Shown: positions 11,784 to 23,847 of the stretch, one piece after another
Layout: every line of letters starts with the position of its first letter
Numbering within the stretch: position 1 is the stretch's first letter
Assembly (NCBI GenBank): GCA_900073065.1
Contig: FJOG01000013.1
Coordinates: forward strand, 461,227-525,226
DNA length: 64,000 nt
Origin: Phialocephala subalpina
Lineage: Eukaryota; Ascomycota; Leotiomycetes; Helotiales; Mollisiaceae
Direction: 5' to 3'
Notes under the pieces: model-generated
What the model was told of the DNA's origin: nothing
Databases searched by the model: none
The model's input: the letters and a program-made list of their open reading frames with translations, nothing else
Translations under genes and position numbers: made by a program

Positions 11784-14700
11784 TCAATCATCATCGATCT
11801 CGATCGGCTTTTTCTCACTCCCCTCTGGACTCGGCGGGCTCACAACAGTCGTCGGAGTCGGCACCTTCTCCTTTCCATCGTCGTCTGGTGGCATCTCGGC
11901 CGATTGAGGAGTTGGCGGTTCCTCATCGGCATTCGCACCTTCCTCGCCTGCTGGTCCTCCCTCAGACGTACTGCTAGCCTTTTCTCGGCGACGTCGACGA
12001 GCTCTACGTTCTTCGTCTGCATTCTCTCTTCGGCGTGAACGACGTTGGCTTTCTCTTCGCTCGGCAGCTTCTGGATCCTCGCTTGCATCTGTGCCCTTAA
12101 TGCCTTGAAGCAACAAAGCTGCTCGTGCGGCGATATCGTCCTCGTTGGGCTCCTTGGCGAGGTCGGGACTGACCATGCCTTCCGTACTGATCGACTCAGG
12201 ACTGAGCAGAGCAGCTTCCGCTTCAGGAATCTCGTCTGGGTCGGGTATCTTCTGGCCTGAAGCAACGCGAACTTGGTGTCTATTCTGAAGACGTGCTCTC
12301 CTCCTACGATCTCGTTGATCTCTGGCTTGAGGTGCTGCAGCACGCAACTTCTCCAACAAAGTATCCATAGCTCCGCTTGATACAGGCGAACTTGGCGCGC
12401 TTCCATCCGCAATACCGTTGACCTTGAGCTGAGCATGCTTCCTCTTCATCGATGCCTCGTTCTTCTTGCGAGTCTCCTCCAAAAGGATGTTCTTTTCTCT
12501 TGACTTCTTCCACTCTGTAACGAAGATGGCAAGTTTGGAAAAGAATTCTCTGCGTGCATTGTCGTCATTGGGGTCTTCACCGTAGAACACCATGATATCA
12601 TCATATGTTTGCACCATATTCTCCAAGTATAATTGCATCTGCTCAGCCTTCCGCCTAGCATCCTTCATGCATCGTTGCACGACTTGACTGACTCGATCTT
12701 GAGGGTGGAATTTCTTTGGATCGCTCAAATTTCCAGAGTCAAGCGACATCTGAACATTCTTGATGTTGTCAATGTAGCGCTTGGCGTCTTGTTGAAGTTG
12801 CTCGACATTGAGCTTTTGGAAAGTCACAACACCAGCAATGTCCTCAGTGAAGCGCTCCCATTCCGAGTATTGGGTTCGCACAATTCTCTCCACAAGGTCG
12901 GCAAATGTCGACTCATTCTTGTCATCCTTGACCATGCCCAGACGCGCAAGTGAGCTGAGTTTGAAACCAGTAGCTTGCTTATTGGAATCGTTCATGTAAT
13001 TACCGATATCGAGGATGAGACCGAGAACATTCATCAACGACACGGAGTCTCGCAGAGATTCTGATACAGCCACGACCTGCTTGAGCTTCTCAGAGACTTC
13101 GTCGTACTCAGGCTCAAATGTTCGTGTCAAAGCCAGAGCTCGAATTCTCGACTTCCAGTAATGGTGAAGCTCATATGCGGTCTGCAGATATATCTGATCT
13201 TCTCGGCTGAGTTCTGACGGATCTAGCTCGCGGTTCTCCTTGTTGGCGTCCGGTCCAGTCCAGTCTTTGCTGTAAGGTGCCATCAATTTCGCCGTATTCT
13301 CCGGAATGTTGCATAGATCATCCTTTTGTAAGAATTCCATAACAACGCTGTTATCTAAGACCTCCTTGTCACAGTGGATGATCATTTGTACAACCTTCTC
13401 AACTGAGTAAGATGAGAACTTGGCCAGCGAGATTTCTATATTGAGTTAGCCACTGTAGCAATAATGGAAATGATATACATACGGAAAGTTCTCATGAGGT
13501 CACTGGAGATAAGTTGTTTCTTCTCCTCCTTCTTGCTTGCACCCTTGCCGAGCTGTTTAATCTCCTTTGCCATGAAGAGCTTCTCAACCTCGTCAAGAAC
13601 ACCCTTACGTGTTAACTCAGCATACTTCTCTTCCTTCTCTTCGGCTGTTGGAGCGTGAGCTGCCCAATGAGTTGTCTGAGGAGCATCGACTTTCTCCCAA
13701 TGTAGGGCCTTGAGCTTCTTCTTAGATCTAGCCACGGGCAATCCAAGGGTAGGAACGGCTGCATAGGTAGGTCCAGAAGCAAGGAAGTTTCCTGACATTT
13801 TGCCTGGCATGGGGGGAGGTGGAGGTGGCGGGGGCATCATAGATCCAGGCATTGGTGGCGGGGGTGGCGGAGGCGGTGGGCCGGCCATTCCAGGCATTGG
13901 TGGAGGAGGTGGCGGAGGAGGAGGTGGAGGGCCATTGAATCCTGGTGGCGGAGGAGGTGGAGGTGGTGGGGGAGGAGGACCATTGAAGTCTTCTGTCTTA
14001 GTAGACGCAGCAACTTCGTCATTCGGGGTCTTTGGAGAGTTCGAGTCAAGACTAGGGTGTGAAGGTCCAGTAGTGACTCCATCACCATCCTCATCATCGC
14101 TTGCATCGTAGCGCTTGACCTTGGAGCTCATCTCATCCAGATATCCGGGTGCTTGCTTGGGTCGTCTGAGTTCAACAAGTCTTGGCTTCTCATAAACCAT
14201 GCCATCTTCTTCTTCGAAATCTTCATCTTCAGCGATGACTTCTTGAGAATTGACAGGCTTGCGGGGAATCTTTGTTTGACGAGTAACACTTCCGAGCATA
14301 CTGTTTGTATAATCTCTAGGCGGTGTAGCAACTCCGGGGGGTCGTTGGTCTTCTCCATCCATCTCCTCACGAAGAGCACGCAGACGATCGGAAGGTCCAG
14401 CAGCATCACCCCAGACTCTGCCCTCCAATTTGTATTGGGTCTTTTGTCGCTCGATTTGCATCTCAAGGCGATCCATGAGCTTTTCTCGGTCAAGAATGCC
14501 CTTCATTTGGGTTGGATCGCTCTGTGCTAAGCTACCACTTGCACTCTTGGCAGCATTCGAGGCAGCAATATCTTGAGCGTCCCGGAGCATGAGATAGAGC
14601 TCTCTGGTTTCCAACTCATTTCTTTGAGCCTCTTTAGCACGAATCATCTGGACATTCTCTACTTCACCCTTTGCGGCACCTAGTTGGCGCTGCATGAGTT

Positions 14701-17026
14701 CAATGAACTGGGCTTGTTCGTCAATGGTTTTTTGTAGCTTTGCAACCAAGCCATCGGCTCCAAGCTCAATTTGGGCTTTCATTTCATCACGTTCAGACAT
14801 CGCCGAGTCGGCGATTTGACGCTGCTCCAAAGCCTCGTCAAGAGCTTGGCGAGCTTCTGAATCTGTGTGAAGCTTGTCGAGCAAACTCTGTACAGTGAAA
14901 TTCAAGCTTTGCTTCAGATCCATGTCAGGAAGTCTCCGGTCCATAGCGACATAGCTGAGCATAGAATCCACAAGTTGGAACATTCGCAATCGCTCCTCTC
15001 CTTCGGTATCACGGATGAGTAAGAGATGCTGCATAGCGGATACGAAGTAGTCCTGCGTTCTGCTCCCTTGGACCTTAGACATGATGGCATCGACGATTTG
15101 AGTAGGATCACTAAGATCTTTAACTTCTCCTTCGAAGCTATCCTTGATACTGCTGTTCTCTCGATCTAGAAGATCCTCGTAATCTATGGCTTCGTTGGTC
15201 CGGAATCGTTCAATCTGCTTGTCGATTACATCGTACTGGAACCCCTCCATCTTAGTCAAGATTCTCTTGATACCACATGCTGTAAATTGTGCTCGAATGT
15301 GCACACGTAGCTGGAGATCTCTTTCAGGAGCATCGACGATCATGTTGATCAGGAACAGTGTAGCTACGGCGTATTCCATGAGTAGGTTCTCCATGCCAAT
15401 ACCACCACTACGGACTTCTTCGCTGGCTCCAACGAGACTGCCCATCTTGCCTCGGCCATCGACTGTGACCTCGACCACACGCATCCATGCATCGAAACGA
15501 CCATTCTCGCCGTGTGAGTTTTTCACGTAATCCATAGCCTGGATGACTTTGAGGTGACCTTGGCCATCTGCCCAATGGCACAAGAATGTCAGTACCTCCG
15601 ACACCAATTTTCTTGTCGTCAATCTCGGGGAAATCAAGGAGGTAGCCAAGGCCACAATGACCTGTTGGTGATGTAAAGCATCGTCCGCTCCAAATTTGTT
15701 GTTCATGAGAGCTTTCAGACACTTGACAATATCGTACTCCCGGTCCAGATCCTTGTCACTCGTTGAACCATCAGCTGGAGCAGGGCCCTGGGCTTGTCGT
15801 CGGTTGATCTTCCCAAGCACATTCGTGAGTGCTACCTGGCCTTGGCATTCCACAAAAGTCCTGACCCAGCCAATTGGTTGTGTTCGCAGACTGACTGCAA
15901 GACTCTGCAATTGCTTCGCCGAGATGCTGTTGTCCATAACCTTCTTAACGAACCATTCTGGAGTGCCTTCCTCCTCTGCATTGGCAAGCATTTCCATTTC
16001 CCTACCATATTGCCCATACTGCCCTGCGTTCTTAGCTACTGTCCGACGCTTTTGCTCGCCTTGCTGCTCTGTCAAGCGATCTTGGTGTACTAGTGTCCAT
16101 TTCTTAGCTGAAGGATATGCCATCATTTGACGCCGTGCTTGTTCGGGTAGGTGGTGCCATCCTCGCTTCTGCATCAACGCCAAAAACTCCTCCTCTACAA
16201 TCCTATCATCAGGTTGCCCACCAGATCCGAAGGATGAAGTCGAGTCGAATCCTGAGGCGTGATGATGCGGGAATTTCGTGAGGCGATGCGGGTGAGAAGG
16301 CGACAGATTGCTGGCAAATGAGCTGTTCGAGGTCGAATATGGCATCGCGGTTCTCGAAGAGCTGCCGGATGAGAAGACGCTTGAGCGCTCTGTATTGGTG
16401 TCCACGCTCGATTGATCGTATGAGCTTCGGCCATAGTTTGAAGATTGATTGGTGGAATACGAATCATATCGCGAATTGTGCCCAGTCATTGTACTTGCGC
16501 CGCTTGCTCTGCCAGGCCCCCACTGCTGCAGTTGAGTCGTGCGATTGCCAGTAGACGCCATGGTGATGTTCGAGACCTGTGGAGGAGGCCGTGGCCCTGA
16601 TGGATGTGAGCTGCCATTTGACATCGTTGAAGGGTCGAAGGACGGATATTGATGAAAATCAGCACCGCTTTTGTTCAAATGGTGCGGTAAGGGCTCTCGT
16701 CGAACTGGCATTTGATCGTTTCTTGGTAAATAGTCGACAGGTATTGGCGACTTGCTGTCCGCCATAACACTGTCATAAGGAATAGATGTGATCACTCCAG
16801 CCATCATGTTCAGTCCAGTCGGATCCGCGCCAGTCGGTCCGTCTATTGATGCGACCGAGGCGCCTCTTGTATGCCGTGACGATCGTGATCCTGTGTAGTT
16901 GCTGGCTCGGTCGAGTTCTGCCCCCAGCTTGCCTTCGTCGCTGGCAGTTCTCTTGTCCTTCTTGCTGGACCTGGAGAAGAAGGATTTGCCGCCAGACGAC
17001 TGTCTTCCCTTATCCGTTGATGACAT
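11784..17026 (-). CDS. Diaphanous-type formin (SepA/Bni1-like)
   Basis: Two exons, 13483-17026 and 11784-13435, give 1731 aa, the usual size for filamentous-fungal formins. Domains in order: disordered Ser-rich N-terminus; GBD/FH3 region (about 270-680) starting near the VEEEFLALMQKRGW motif; coiled coil (about 720-830); FH1 polyproline runs (about 1010-1078) for profilin-actin; FH2 (about 1095-1500), beginning KKKLKALHWEKVD and containing GNYMNDSNKQATGFKL; and a DAD-like end, MDTLLEKL plus a downstream Arg-rich patch (about 1535-1560). Formins nucleate and elongate actin cables and the septal ring at hyphal tips. GBD/FH3 with DAD implies Rho-GTPase-relieved autoinhibition. The single intron (13436-13482) falls early in FH2. 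Confidence 0.97.
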
Positions 17027-18109
17027 GATAGGCTGCTGTCAAGTCGGACGTTTCAATCATCAGTATGCAATGACTTGTGGATCCCCAGTCCTGGTCAACG
17101 GGTGATGCGCCTCCCCTCGACCAGCTCTACCGCTGTTGTGTTCTCTGATGTCTCAGAACAAAGCTCTTAGCATTATGCCTCCTCGAGGTCCAGAGAGTGT
17201 CTCCGCGTGGCGTATACTGGGCAACCGGTGTCTTCAGACCGATGCTGCATGGAATGATGAGTTAGCATGAATATCCTCAAGGTCTGCGACGAAGGAGGAG
17301 TCAAGGGTGAACGCCGGAGAGTGCGTTGATAAATTGCCCCAGAAGGTTTTGCCCTTACCCAAGATTATAAGTTCGCGTTGCCGCAGAGTCGCAAGAACTG
17401 TGATGAAGCTCTGTCCGAGAGCAGTTGGTGAAAGTCTGGAGAAAGTTCGTGCTATCGCCGACCGCAAATGCCCTTGTCGATAATGTTTAATTCGGTAGTC
17501 AAGCGCTGAAACACTCTCCTCAGGGCTGCATTGATATCAAACACTTCGACGGGCACAGACCGTTGGGAGAAACAGAAGTGTGGGACAAGAAGGGCAGAGA
17601 GCGTTCGTGAAGAGGGGGAAGTGAGCGTGTCGAAGATTTGGACGAGAACGAGCGTGTCCTTCTACTCGTTGATCGAATCTCGAAACCTCGATACGGGTCT
17701 CCTGAAGTTTGGACTCGAAGGGGTCTAGCCTTGTGCACCCCTGCAGCTTCCACAATTAGTCTTGTTCGGCCAGTCGGAGCGTTCTCTCCCGCCCTCAACC
17801 ACGCTTACAGCCGCGCGCAACTTGTACATTGTAGAGTAGAGACCTCAATATCAATCAACACACTGTTCATAACGCCTCACTTGTATATTGGTGGTGGGCG
17901 CTTGCCTCTATTGCCCATACTGGTACATGTGAAAGTATATCCTCGCTCGATAATAGGGCACCGGCTGAGTCGTGCCAAGCTCTCCAGGCTGGACGCCGAC
18001 CGTGTGGCAGTCTGCTGTAATGGTAATCATAAGAACCAGCGAGGACGACAGTCAATACTTCCCCCATCCAGCTCCAAAAGACGCAAATCCAGCCGACGAT
18101 AGTAGCAAG
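17027..18109. other. Divergent promoter region, formin and small membrane protein
   Basis: About 1.1 kb between divergent start codons. No gene is supported. Long formin leaders are common in fungi, so part of this is probably 5' UTR. Confidence 0.5.
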
Positions 18110-18630
18110 ATGGGGTTGTGGTCACTTTTGAAGGTAGGTAAGCTCTAGCCCCGAGCAAGCTAGAAATGCTGACAACGCAACAGACGTTGATCGCTCCAGC
18201 TCTCATCTCCCTCATTCTCTACCTCATCATATCCTATGCCGTAGTCCCGCTATGGAAGAGATATAGAGGGAGGTATAGCAGCTATCTGCCACTAGACAGG
18301 ATATCAACAAACACCACCTCTCTGCGACAAAGGATGCAAACAGCACTCTTCTCACGTCTGATCCCGTCTACTTGGAGGAGAGACTTTGGAGGTCAACGAT
18401 ATACAGTCAGTGCACAGGACGGTGCAGGCAGCGACTTTGACGACGAAGAAGGAGAAGAACTTTATGATGTGGACGACGGCCGCCGAGAAGCATTGTCTCT
18501 AGACGCCCGCAGAGGAAGAGACATTGATGACAGAAGACTAAGCCGTGATCTGGAAGAAGGATTCAAGGACGATAGCGATGAAGAAGATGATCTGCCAGAC
18601 ACTCGAGATGGAAGAAGTCTGTCACGTTGA
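18110..18630 (+). CDS. Small single-pass membrane protein, acidic tail
   Basis: Exons 18110-18133 and 18184-18630 give 471 nt, 156 aa. The start was chosen because it splices in phase into a hydrophobic segment. That segment (about 9-33: TLIAPALISLILYLIISYA) is followed by positive charges (WKRYRGR), predicting one TM helix. The remainder is hydrophilic with clusters of Asp/Glu (FDDEEGEELYDVDD, DDSDEEDDLPD). It is not recognised as a named family. The sequence around its stop codon is duplicated about 176 bases downstream. Confidence 0.7.
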
Positions 18631-18904
18631 AAGGACGTGTTATTGACATGTTATGAGTGGCTTGTTCTGCTCTCGAACCAGACTTTTGTACATTCTACCC
18701 ACCGTACCCTCATATAGCGGTCGAGCACGAGAAGAGAAACGAGAAGGATATCAACGAGGAAGACTATTCGACGGAGTCTTGACACAGAGGAAGCTTGTCA
18801 CGTTGAAACAACGTGTTGTGGACGTGCTGGAAGGGCATGTTCACTCCACAGACCGGAGTTTTGTACATCTTACTACGATACCTACATATGGCGGCAGCAC
18901 GGCG
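18614..18904. repeat. Diverged tandem duplication over the 3' end of the small membrane gene
   Basis: Copy 1 is about 18614-18730 and copy 2 about 18790-18904. Both begin with GTCACGTTGAAA and share TTTTGTACAT, CATAT and GAGCACG/CAGCACG blocks in the same order. Copy 1 contains the stop codon of the upstream gene. Confidence 0.65.
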
Positions 18905-19271
18905 AAAAGGGCGTCTATCGAAGAAAGTACGAGAGAAAACAGGTTGAATACGAGCATGTGGAGCGAGGTTCTGAATGCTCCATTCGCCAAAGCCCCTATT
19001 CTCTCGCTTCAGCGATGGTAATGAGAAAGAGTCGCGGGAGACCCTGTACTTGTGTTGATAGGAAATGTTTATTATACGGGTATCTGGGAAAGTCTATACT
19101 GCTAGGATAAATTCAAATCCACCTCCAAAACCTCCGCATCAACCGAAAACCAGTCCGAGATGGGGTATCCTGCGAAAATAGTAACAAAGAAAGGGTATCT
19201 CTCGAAAACAGCCGTCATTACCAGCTCCATACCATCTTTCCACACGTATTCTCACCTCTCAGACTTCCTAA

Positions 19272-20000
19272 TCACCATTCAGCCCTTCCACCCACAACCC
19301 TCTCCTCCAACCTCCTACACTCGTCCTCCCAAACCCTCTTACTCTCATCAACTCTCCCCTCGAAGTCTTCGATGGGTCCATTTGCCCCACAGAAAAGTCC
19401 TCCGAACGCTGCGAAGCCCCTAGTCATCCTTAACACCCTCAATCCCTCCAAAGCCCTAACTTCAGCATCCATCCTCTCCTTCACCCATCTCATTTTCTCC
19501 CTCAACACTTCCCCTCCCTCTCTACACAACAGACACTTCTCAGGCATGTCTTGTTCCCTGACCAATTTCGGGTTCACTTCAACAGGTAGCGGTTTTACCA
19601 CGTGGTGACAAGATCGATATGTCATTCGACGACGACAAATCGGACAGTTTTGATGAGTCGAATTGTTTAGCCAGCGGGTTATGCAGTTGGAACCGAAGAT
19701 GTGGCCGCAGGGGAGGATGGTGGGTGTTTCGACTTCTGTTGTGTTGTTGTTGATGGGGGTGGTAGAGAGAGGATCGTTGCAGATTGTGCAGTGGGTTGCT
19801 TCTTCTTCTGCTGCTGCGTCTATCTCGTCGAAATAGTTCAAAGAGGATGAGATGCTTGGGCTAGGGCTTGAGGGAGGAGCTGGTGGTGAAGCAACTACCG
19901 CTGACGGCTTTGCTGACCCCGACGTTGAAGAAACAGTCGTCTCCATATTGGAGTAAATCAACAAAGAATAATCTTCCAACCAGCAAAGCGCGTCGTCCAT
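19272..20000 (-). CDS. RING-finger protein, probable E3 ubiquitin ligase
   Basis: Single exon, 242 aa. A low-complexity Ser/Pro N-terminus precedes a RING at residues 71-122: CTIC (71-74), PCGH (97-100), C106 and CPIC (119-122). The C-terminal third is helical and charged. RING proteins recruit E2-ubiquitin; the substrate is unknown. Only seven of the eight usual zinc ligands are obvious: the fifth position (three residues after His100) is Gly, in HIFGSNC. A second ATG at codon 19 would drop a hydrophobic leader, and either start is possible. A CLLC pair at about 157-160 could contribute to another metal site. Confidence 0.8.
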   Translation of the reverse strand: MDDALCWLEDYSLLIYSNMETTVSSTSGSAKPSAVVASPPAPPSSPSPSISSSLNYFDEIDAAAEEEATHCTICNDPLSTTPINNNTTEVETPTILPCGHIFGSNCITRWLNNSTHQNCPICRRRMTYRSCHHVVKPLPVEVNPKLVREQDMPEKCLLCREGGEVLREKMRWVKERMDAEVRALEGLRVLRMTRGFAAFGGLFCGANGPIEDFEGRVDESKRVWEDECRRLEERVVGGRAEW

Positions 20001-21039
20001 AAACTTTCACCTCACATCAAACAAACAAACAAAGAAGCATCAAACTTTTCGTTCTTCCACAGGATTTATCAACCTTAAAATCATCCCAAGAATCAAAGAT
20101 AAGAAAGTGAAGGATGACCACAAGGCAAGGTAGATATAAGACATCCATCCTCATCATGACCCAGCCCTGTCAGGTCATGACATACGACACAGCCAGACCA
20201 ACTAAATCTAACTCTTCCCTGGCTATGGCTCAAAGTGGTGTGGTCAGTCAAGCAAGCAAGTCACCGCTTCTCGCGTGTATCATGCAATGCACATTCCCGT
20301 TTCCCGCAACTTGACCGTTGCATTCACATTCGCATATCTGATGTCAGTGGTGACTGCATCGAATAGCGAACTTGCTATAACCACTTTGAATGCTCTTAAC
20401 TTGCTTTACTCGAGCTTTCGAGTTTCTTGAACTCGGGTTCTCGATTCAAGTTCTTCCCACTTCACCTTTCAAGTTTCTGCTTGAAACCTGATTTCAACAT
20501 CTTGACATGTGCGCCACCAAGTCACACCCTCCCATCATCCGCCACTTCCCATCCCCTCCCTCACATTCCCCTCTCCTATTTCTGATATAGATAAGCAACT
20601 CCACCTCTCCCATCTGAATGACTCGCATTCGCAATTCCTCATTCAGACTGTCCCAGAAAGTATAGGACATTGTGTCAAAAGCCGACAGTAGTCTTGTGAT
20701 TGGTGGGTCATGAGACTCGGTTGTGGATGTGTGGGTGTGAACATGTGTGGCTGGTGAGGCGAGGAAAAGGGGTCAGATGAGAGGCTTGGCTTGGCGCTGG
20801 AAAGGGGAGTGTATCACGTGGTGTGTTGTGGTTGATGTGGAGAATGAAGAGATTGGTGGGTTGAATGTCCCAGAGGATGTGAAACTTTGAGTGGCACAGG
20901 AGGTATGGTGGTAAGCAGCGCAAGCTTGGATTTGCTACTCTACAAGATTATCAGAATGTCCCTCCCCTCACGGAACAGTATGACGTGGCTTGTCGAAATG
21001 CTTCCGCAGCCTTTTCTTCAGTAAGCCTCGACAGTGTTT
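20001..21039. other. Intergenic
   Basis: No supported gene. Pyrimidine-rich and palindromic-looking stretches near 20400-20480 (repeated ACTCGAG/TTCGAGTTTC/TCAAGTTTC) are low-complexity. Confidence 0.4.
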
Positions 21040-21971
21040 CTAGTCCTGCAATCGGCTCCTCAGCGGCAATAAGACACGAGCACCCTTTGCTTCCAAGCTC
21101 TCAATTGCAAACATCATATTCGCATGCAATTGTCCGAAGTCTATCAGGACATCTGCACGCGGGTTGAAGCTCGACCGATTCCGCCGATTCCGCCGATTCG
21201 AAGGTGCCCAATCGAGGCAAACTTTAGTCAAGAAATTGATGGCTCTCAACGTACCGCTACCACCTGGGACGATGAGGATGTACCATTTGGCAAGACCCCT
21301 TCCTCTCTCCAAGCCTTCGACAGTGGCTAATGTCTGATGAACGGCGGTCATCATACCCGCTCTTTCCTGGTAGCCTGAAGCCATGGGGATATCGTATCGA
21401 ACATTTTGCAAAATACCCGACTTGTTGAAGGTTGAATCCGAATGTACGAATGAAGACCAGGCGGCCATATGATAGTTGATCGCATATGCGCTAATACCAA
21501 ATACCATAGAATTGATATCATCTACCATCAATGTCATTCCTCCTTTGGGACATTGAATCAGCGGTCCGAGTTCTTGAACATCGTACGTTCGCATCTTTGC
21601 CGCTGTTTCTCTATTTTTCCATGGAGGCGAGGCGTCGACTTGAGATTGTCTCAATGTTCGTGGAGGGAAGCGAGATTTGGAATGTGCCAGATACTCCGCA
21701 AACATTCGCTCCTTGATAGGTCCATCATTGAAGTTCCAGTCCATTGCCCTCCTGCCTTCCAAATTTGAAGTCTCTTCTCGATAGTATCATAATCCAGATC
21801 TAAGTTCCGATCGACCCCATCCGAATCCGTCATTGTCCCCGTGCTGCCGGAACTTTCTTGGTTGGAAGGTATCGCAGGACCTTGATCTGCCTGATATGCT
21901 TCAAACTCCCATCTGAGTTCATCGTCGTCCATAATCCTATGCATCTCCTCTATCCCATCGAAATCCGCCAT
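21040..21971 (-). CDS. Unrecognised protein
   Basis: Proposed exons 21816-21971 and 21040-21771 give 295 aa. The two open frames do not join directly. A 44-nt intron (21772-21815, donor GTCGAT, acceptor AGAG) brings them into frame. The donor is weak, so a frameshift is the alternative. The protein starts MADFDGIEEMHRIM. Its middle has short conserved-looking hydrophobic segments (GGMTLMVDDINSMVFG, ADVLIDFGQLHANMMF), and it contains an Asn-Arg-Arg triplet run from a 9-bp DNA repeat near 21176-21200. I do not recognise the family. It sits in a stretch of unknown genes with local duplications. Confidence 0.4.
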
Positions 21972-22771
21972 TGCGCCAATCCTCCTAGAACCATCCCGTC
22001 CTGTGAACCTTTCGCAATCTGTGCATCTGCGTTGTCTGTAGACCAAACAATCTCAGACCGTCGCCGTGAAGAAGTAGCAGATGGGGCGTTCGACTTCGAC
22101 TTCGACTTGTAGAGTTGGAATGGTGTCGATATCGTACGTCTAGAGTTACTACGAATCAATGTACTCCAAGGATAAAAATGGCAAGAGCGACCCGGCGAAG
22201 GTTGGAAGCTCTATCGCTTTCTAAAAGATCATATGGACTGGGGCATTCGAGGCCCGAGGTTGGTTCATTTGCATCGACTTCGAGAGGAAGTAGAAACAGT
22301 GTCGTTCGATGGAAGTCTCACTCTTTGAAAGCTCCCAAGAGATTGGGATATTCAATATTGATTAAGTGGAGTCCAGTCAGTCAGTACCTTCATCTTGTAC
22401 AATCACGAAAAGCCTATAGTTGGCATGAACCTGAGAAGACATCATACTGAGAACTTGGTGAGTACCTACCTTTGGCATTTCATACCATACACATAAACGA
22501 TCCATTTGAGAAAACGAAAGTTCTCTTTCAAGAGGAGTCTCTTTCCGAAAGATCCCAAAGACCTGGGACATTCTCATACTTTCTTTCCAATCCGCCTCCT
22601 CCTCGATGTCTCCTTCTCTTCTTGGCGACCTCGCGATAACTTTCGGGTCTGAAGGTAGTTCTCCTATTTCTCTTGCAGAACGTTTTTCTGATAAACAGTT
22701 AGTATATTCTGGGCGAGATTCGAGTAATTGCAAGGAAGAGTTTGCACTGATGTTGAGGTACTTTACCTACC
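21972..22771. other. Region with overlapping open frames, no firm gene
   Basis: Two plus-strand open frames (22115-22450, and one from about 22507 to 22797) and one minus-strand frame (22377-22733) overlap. None has a recognisable domain. A GACTTC hexamer repeat lies near 22090-22110. The two plus-strand frames share a diverged segment, which suggests duplication and decay. Confidence 0.35.
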
Positions 22772-23507
22772 ATGTCTGGCTCAAGGGTCCTTCTTAATGT
22801 AACTGCAGAGTTGGGACAATCAAGCCAGCCTTCTTCACAAGGCGAGCCAGCCTCGTCCGTAGCCGTAGCGTCGGAGGCTAGTAAGAAGAGGAGAAAGCCA
22901 GCAAAATTTCTCAACGCGTTGGTATCAATCGCGAACTCCCATCTAAGCTTCGATAATCAACCGACTCGCTCTCCCACAACCTTCCACACAACCACCCCAC
23001 ACCACGACAATTCATCCTCTGAGAAGAACAGAACCACCCTACTTAGAGGTTCTCTCTCGAATTCAAGAAGAATAGCAGAAGTATTGAGAAGCAGCCGGTA
23101 CGTTAACTATTCCTTTCTTTTCTGATGGGAAGCGCAGTGTCAAAGGTCACGATGAGGCGATAGGCCTCGATCTGATCAACACCTCCCCTCCATCCCACCT
23201 CACAGTCTGTTACCACACTTTCAATCTATTGGTCACTATCAAGAAAGACCCCAAGAACTTCACATATTGCCAACTTGGTAGTCTGCATGTTAGGGTACGA
23301 TTCGACGCGCATCGTTCTGGTGTTGTGCCTCTTCCTTCATTGCCCCTTTTCACCGCGTCACAATTGCGTTTGGTGGCAGAGAAGAATCAGAAAACTTCAC
23401 AGGCTGCCATCTTGGTAGACTGTTGGTCACGGTTCAATTCTGGCCCGCATCGCTCCTGTGCTTTGCCTCTGAATAGAACCCCCACCAAAAGCTCGTACCC
23501 CCCTTAA
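22772..23507 (+). CDS. Unrecognised basic protein
   Basis: Proposed exons 22772-23097 and 23138-23507 give 696 nt, 231 aa. Intron 23098-23137 has a consensus GTACGT donor and CGCAG acceptor and keeps one frame across 232 codons including the stop. The N-terminal half is Ser-rich with a KKRRK basic patch. The second half contains HLTVCYHTFNLLVTIKK. The 3' part overlaps a diverged 137-bp tandem duplication, so the C-terminus is uncertain. No known domain is seen. Confidence 0.4.
23256..23470. repeat. Diverged tandem duplication, period about 137 bp
   Basis: Copy 1 is about 23256-23332 and copy 2 about 23393-23470. Shared blocks occur in the same order: AACTTCACA, CTTGGTAG, GATTC/AATTC, CGCATCG and TGCCTCT. 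Identity is roughly 70 percent by eye. Confidence 0.7.
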
Positions 23508-23847
23508 TCGCTCGCCCCAGAAAGGAGGTCGGTTTCGCATCCCCTGAATGGGATCAGTCGATTGCGCGACAGCTCTTGTCATGGCCCGATTATAATGGCA
23601 TCTGGTTGATTTCCCTGAGCACTTGACGCTCTAGACCAGCATGTCTACATCTAGAGTGCAAAGGCTAGCAGTGGCTTTCTGCAGCAAGCCAATCTGTTAG
23701 ATCTCCTCTTTTTGTGTGCGCTTCGTTTTCATTGGCAGCTCTTTGCAACTTCTACAAAGACACACAAATGTTATCGTACGACTACTGATAAGAAGAAAGC
23801 AGATCCGATATCGTCTCAAACAAAGGGCCTAGTACAAGGAAGGAGGT
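23508..23847. other. Intergenic
   Basis: Short spacer and leader of the next plus-strand gene. Nothing else is seen. Confidence 0.4.

Noticed and set aside
13800..14111. Glycine-rich open frame on the plus strand
   Set aside because: It is the antisense of the formin FH1 polyproline runs.
11784..18630. Secondary-metabolite gene cluster
   Set aside because: No synthase, oxidase or cluster regulator is present; the genes here are cytoskeletal or unknown.
22377..22914. Secreted protein on the minus strand starting with a signal-peptide-like leader
   Set aside because: The frames do not join through any plausible intron, and a better plus-strand model covers part of the interval.
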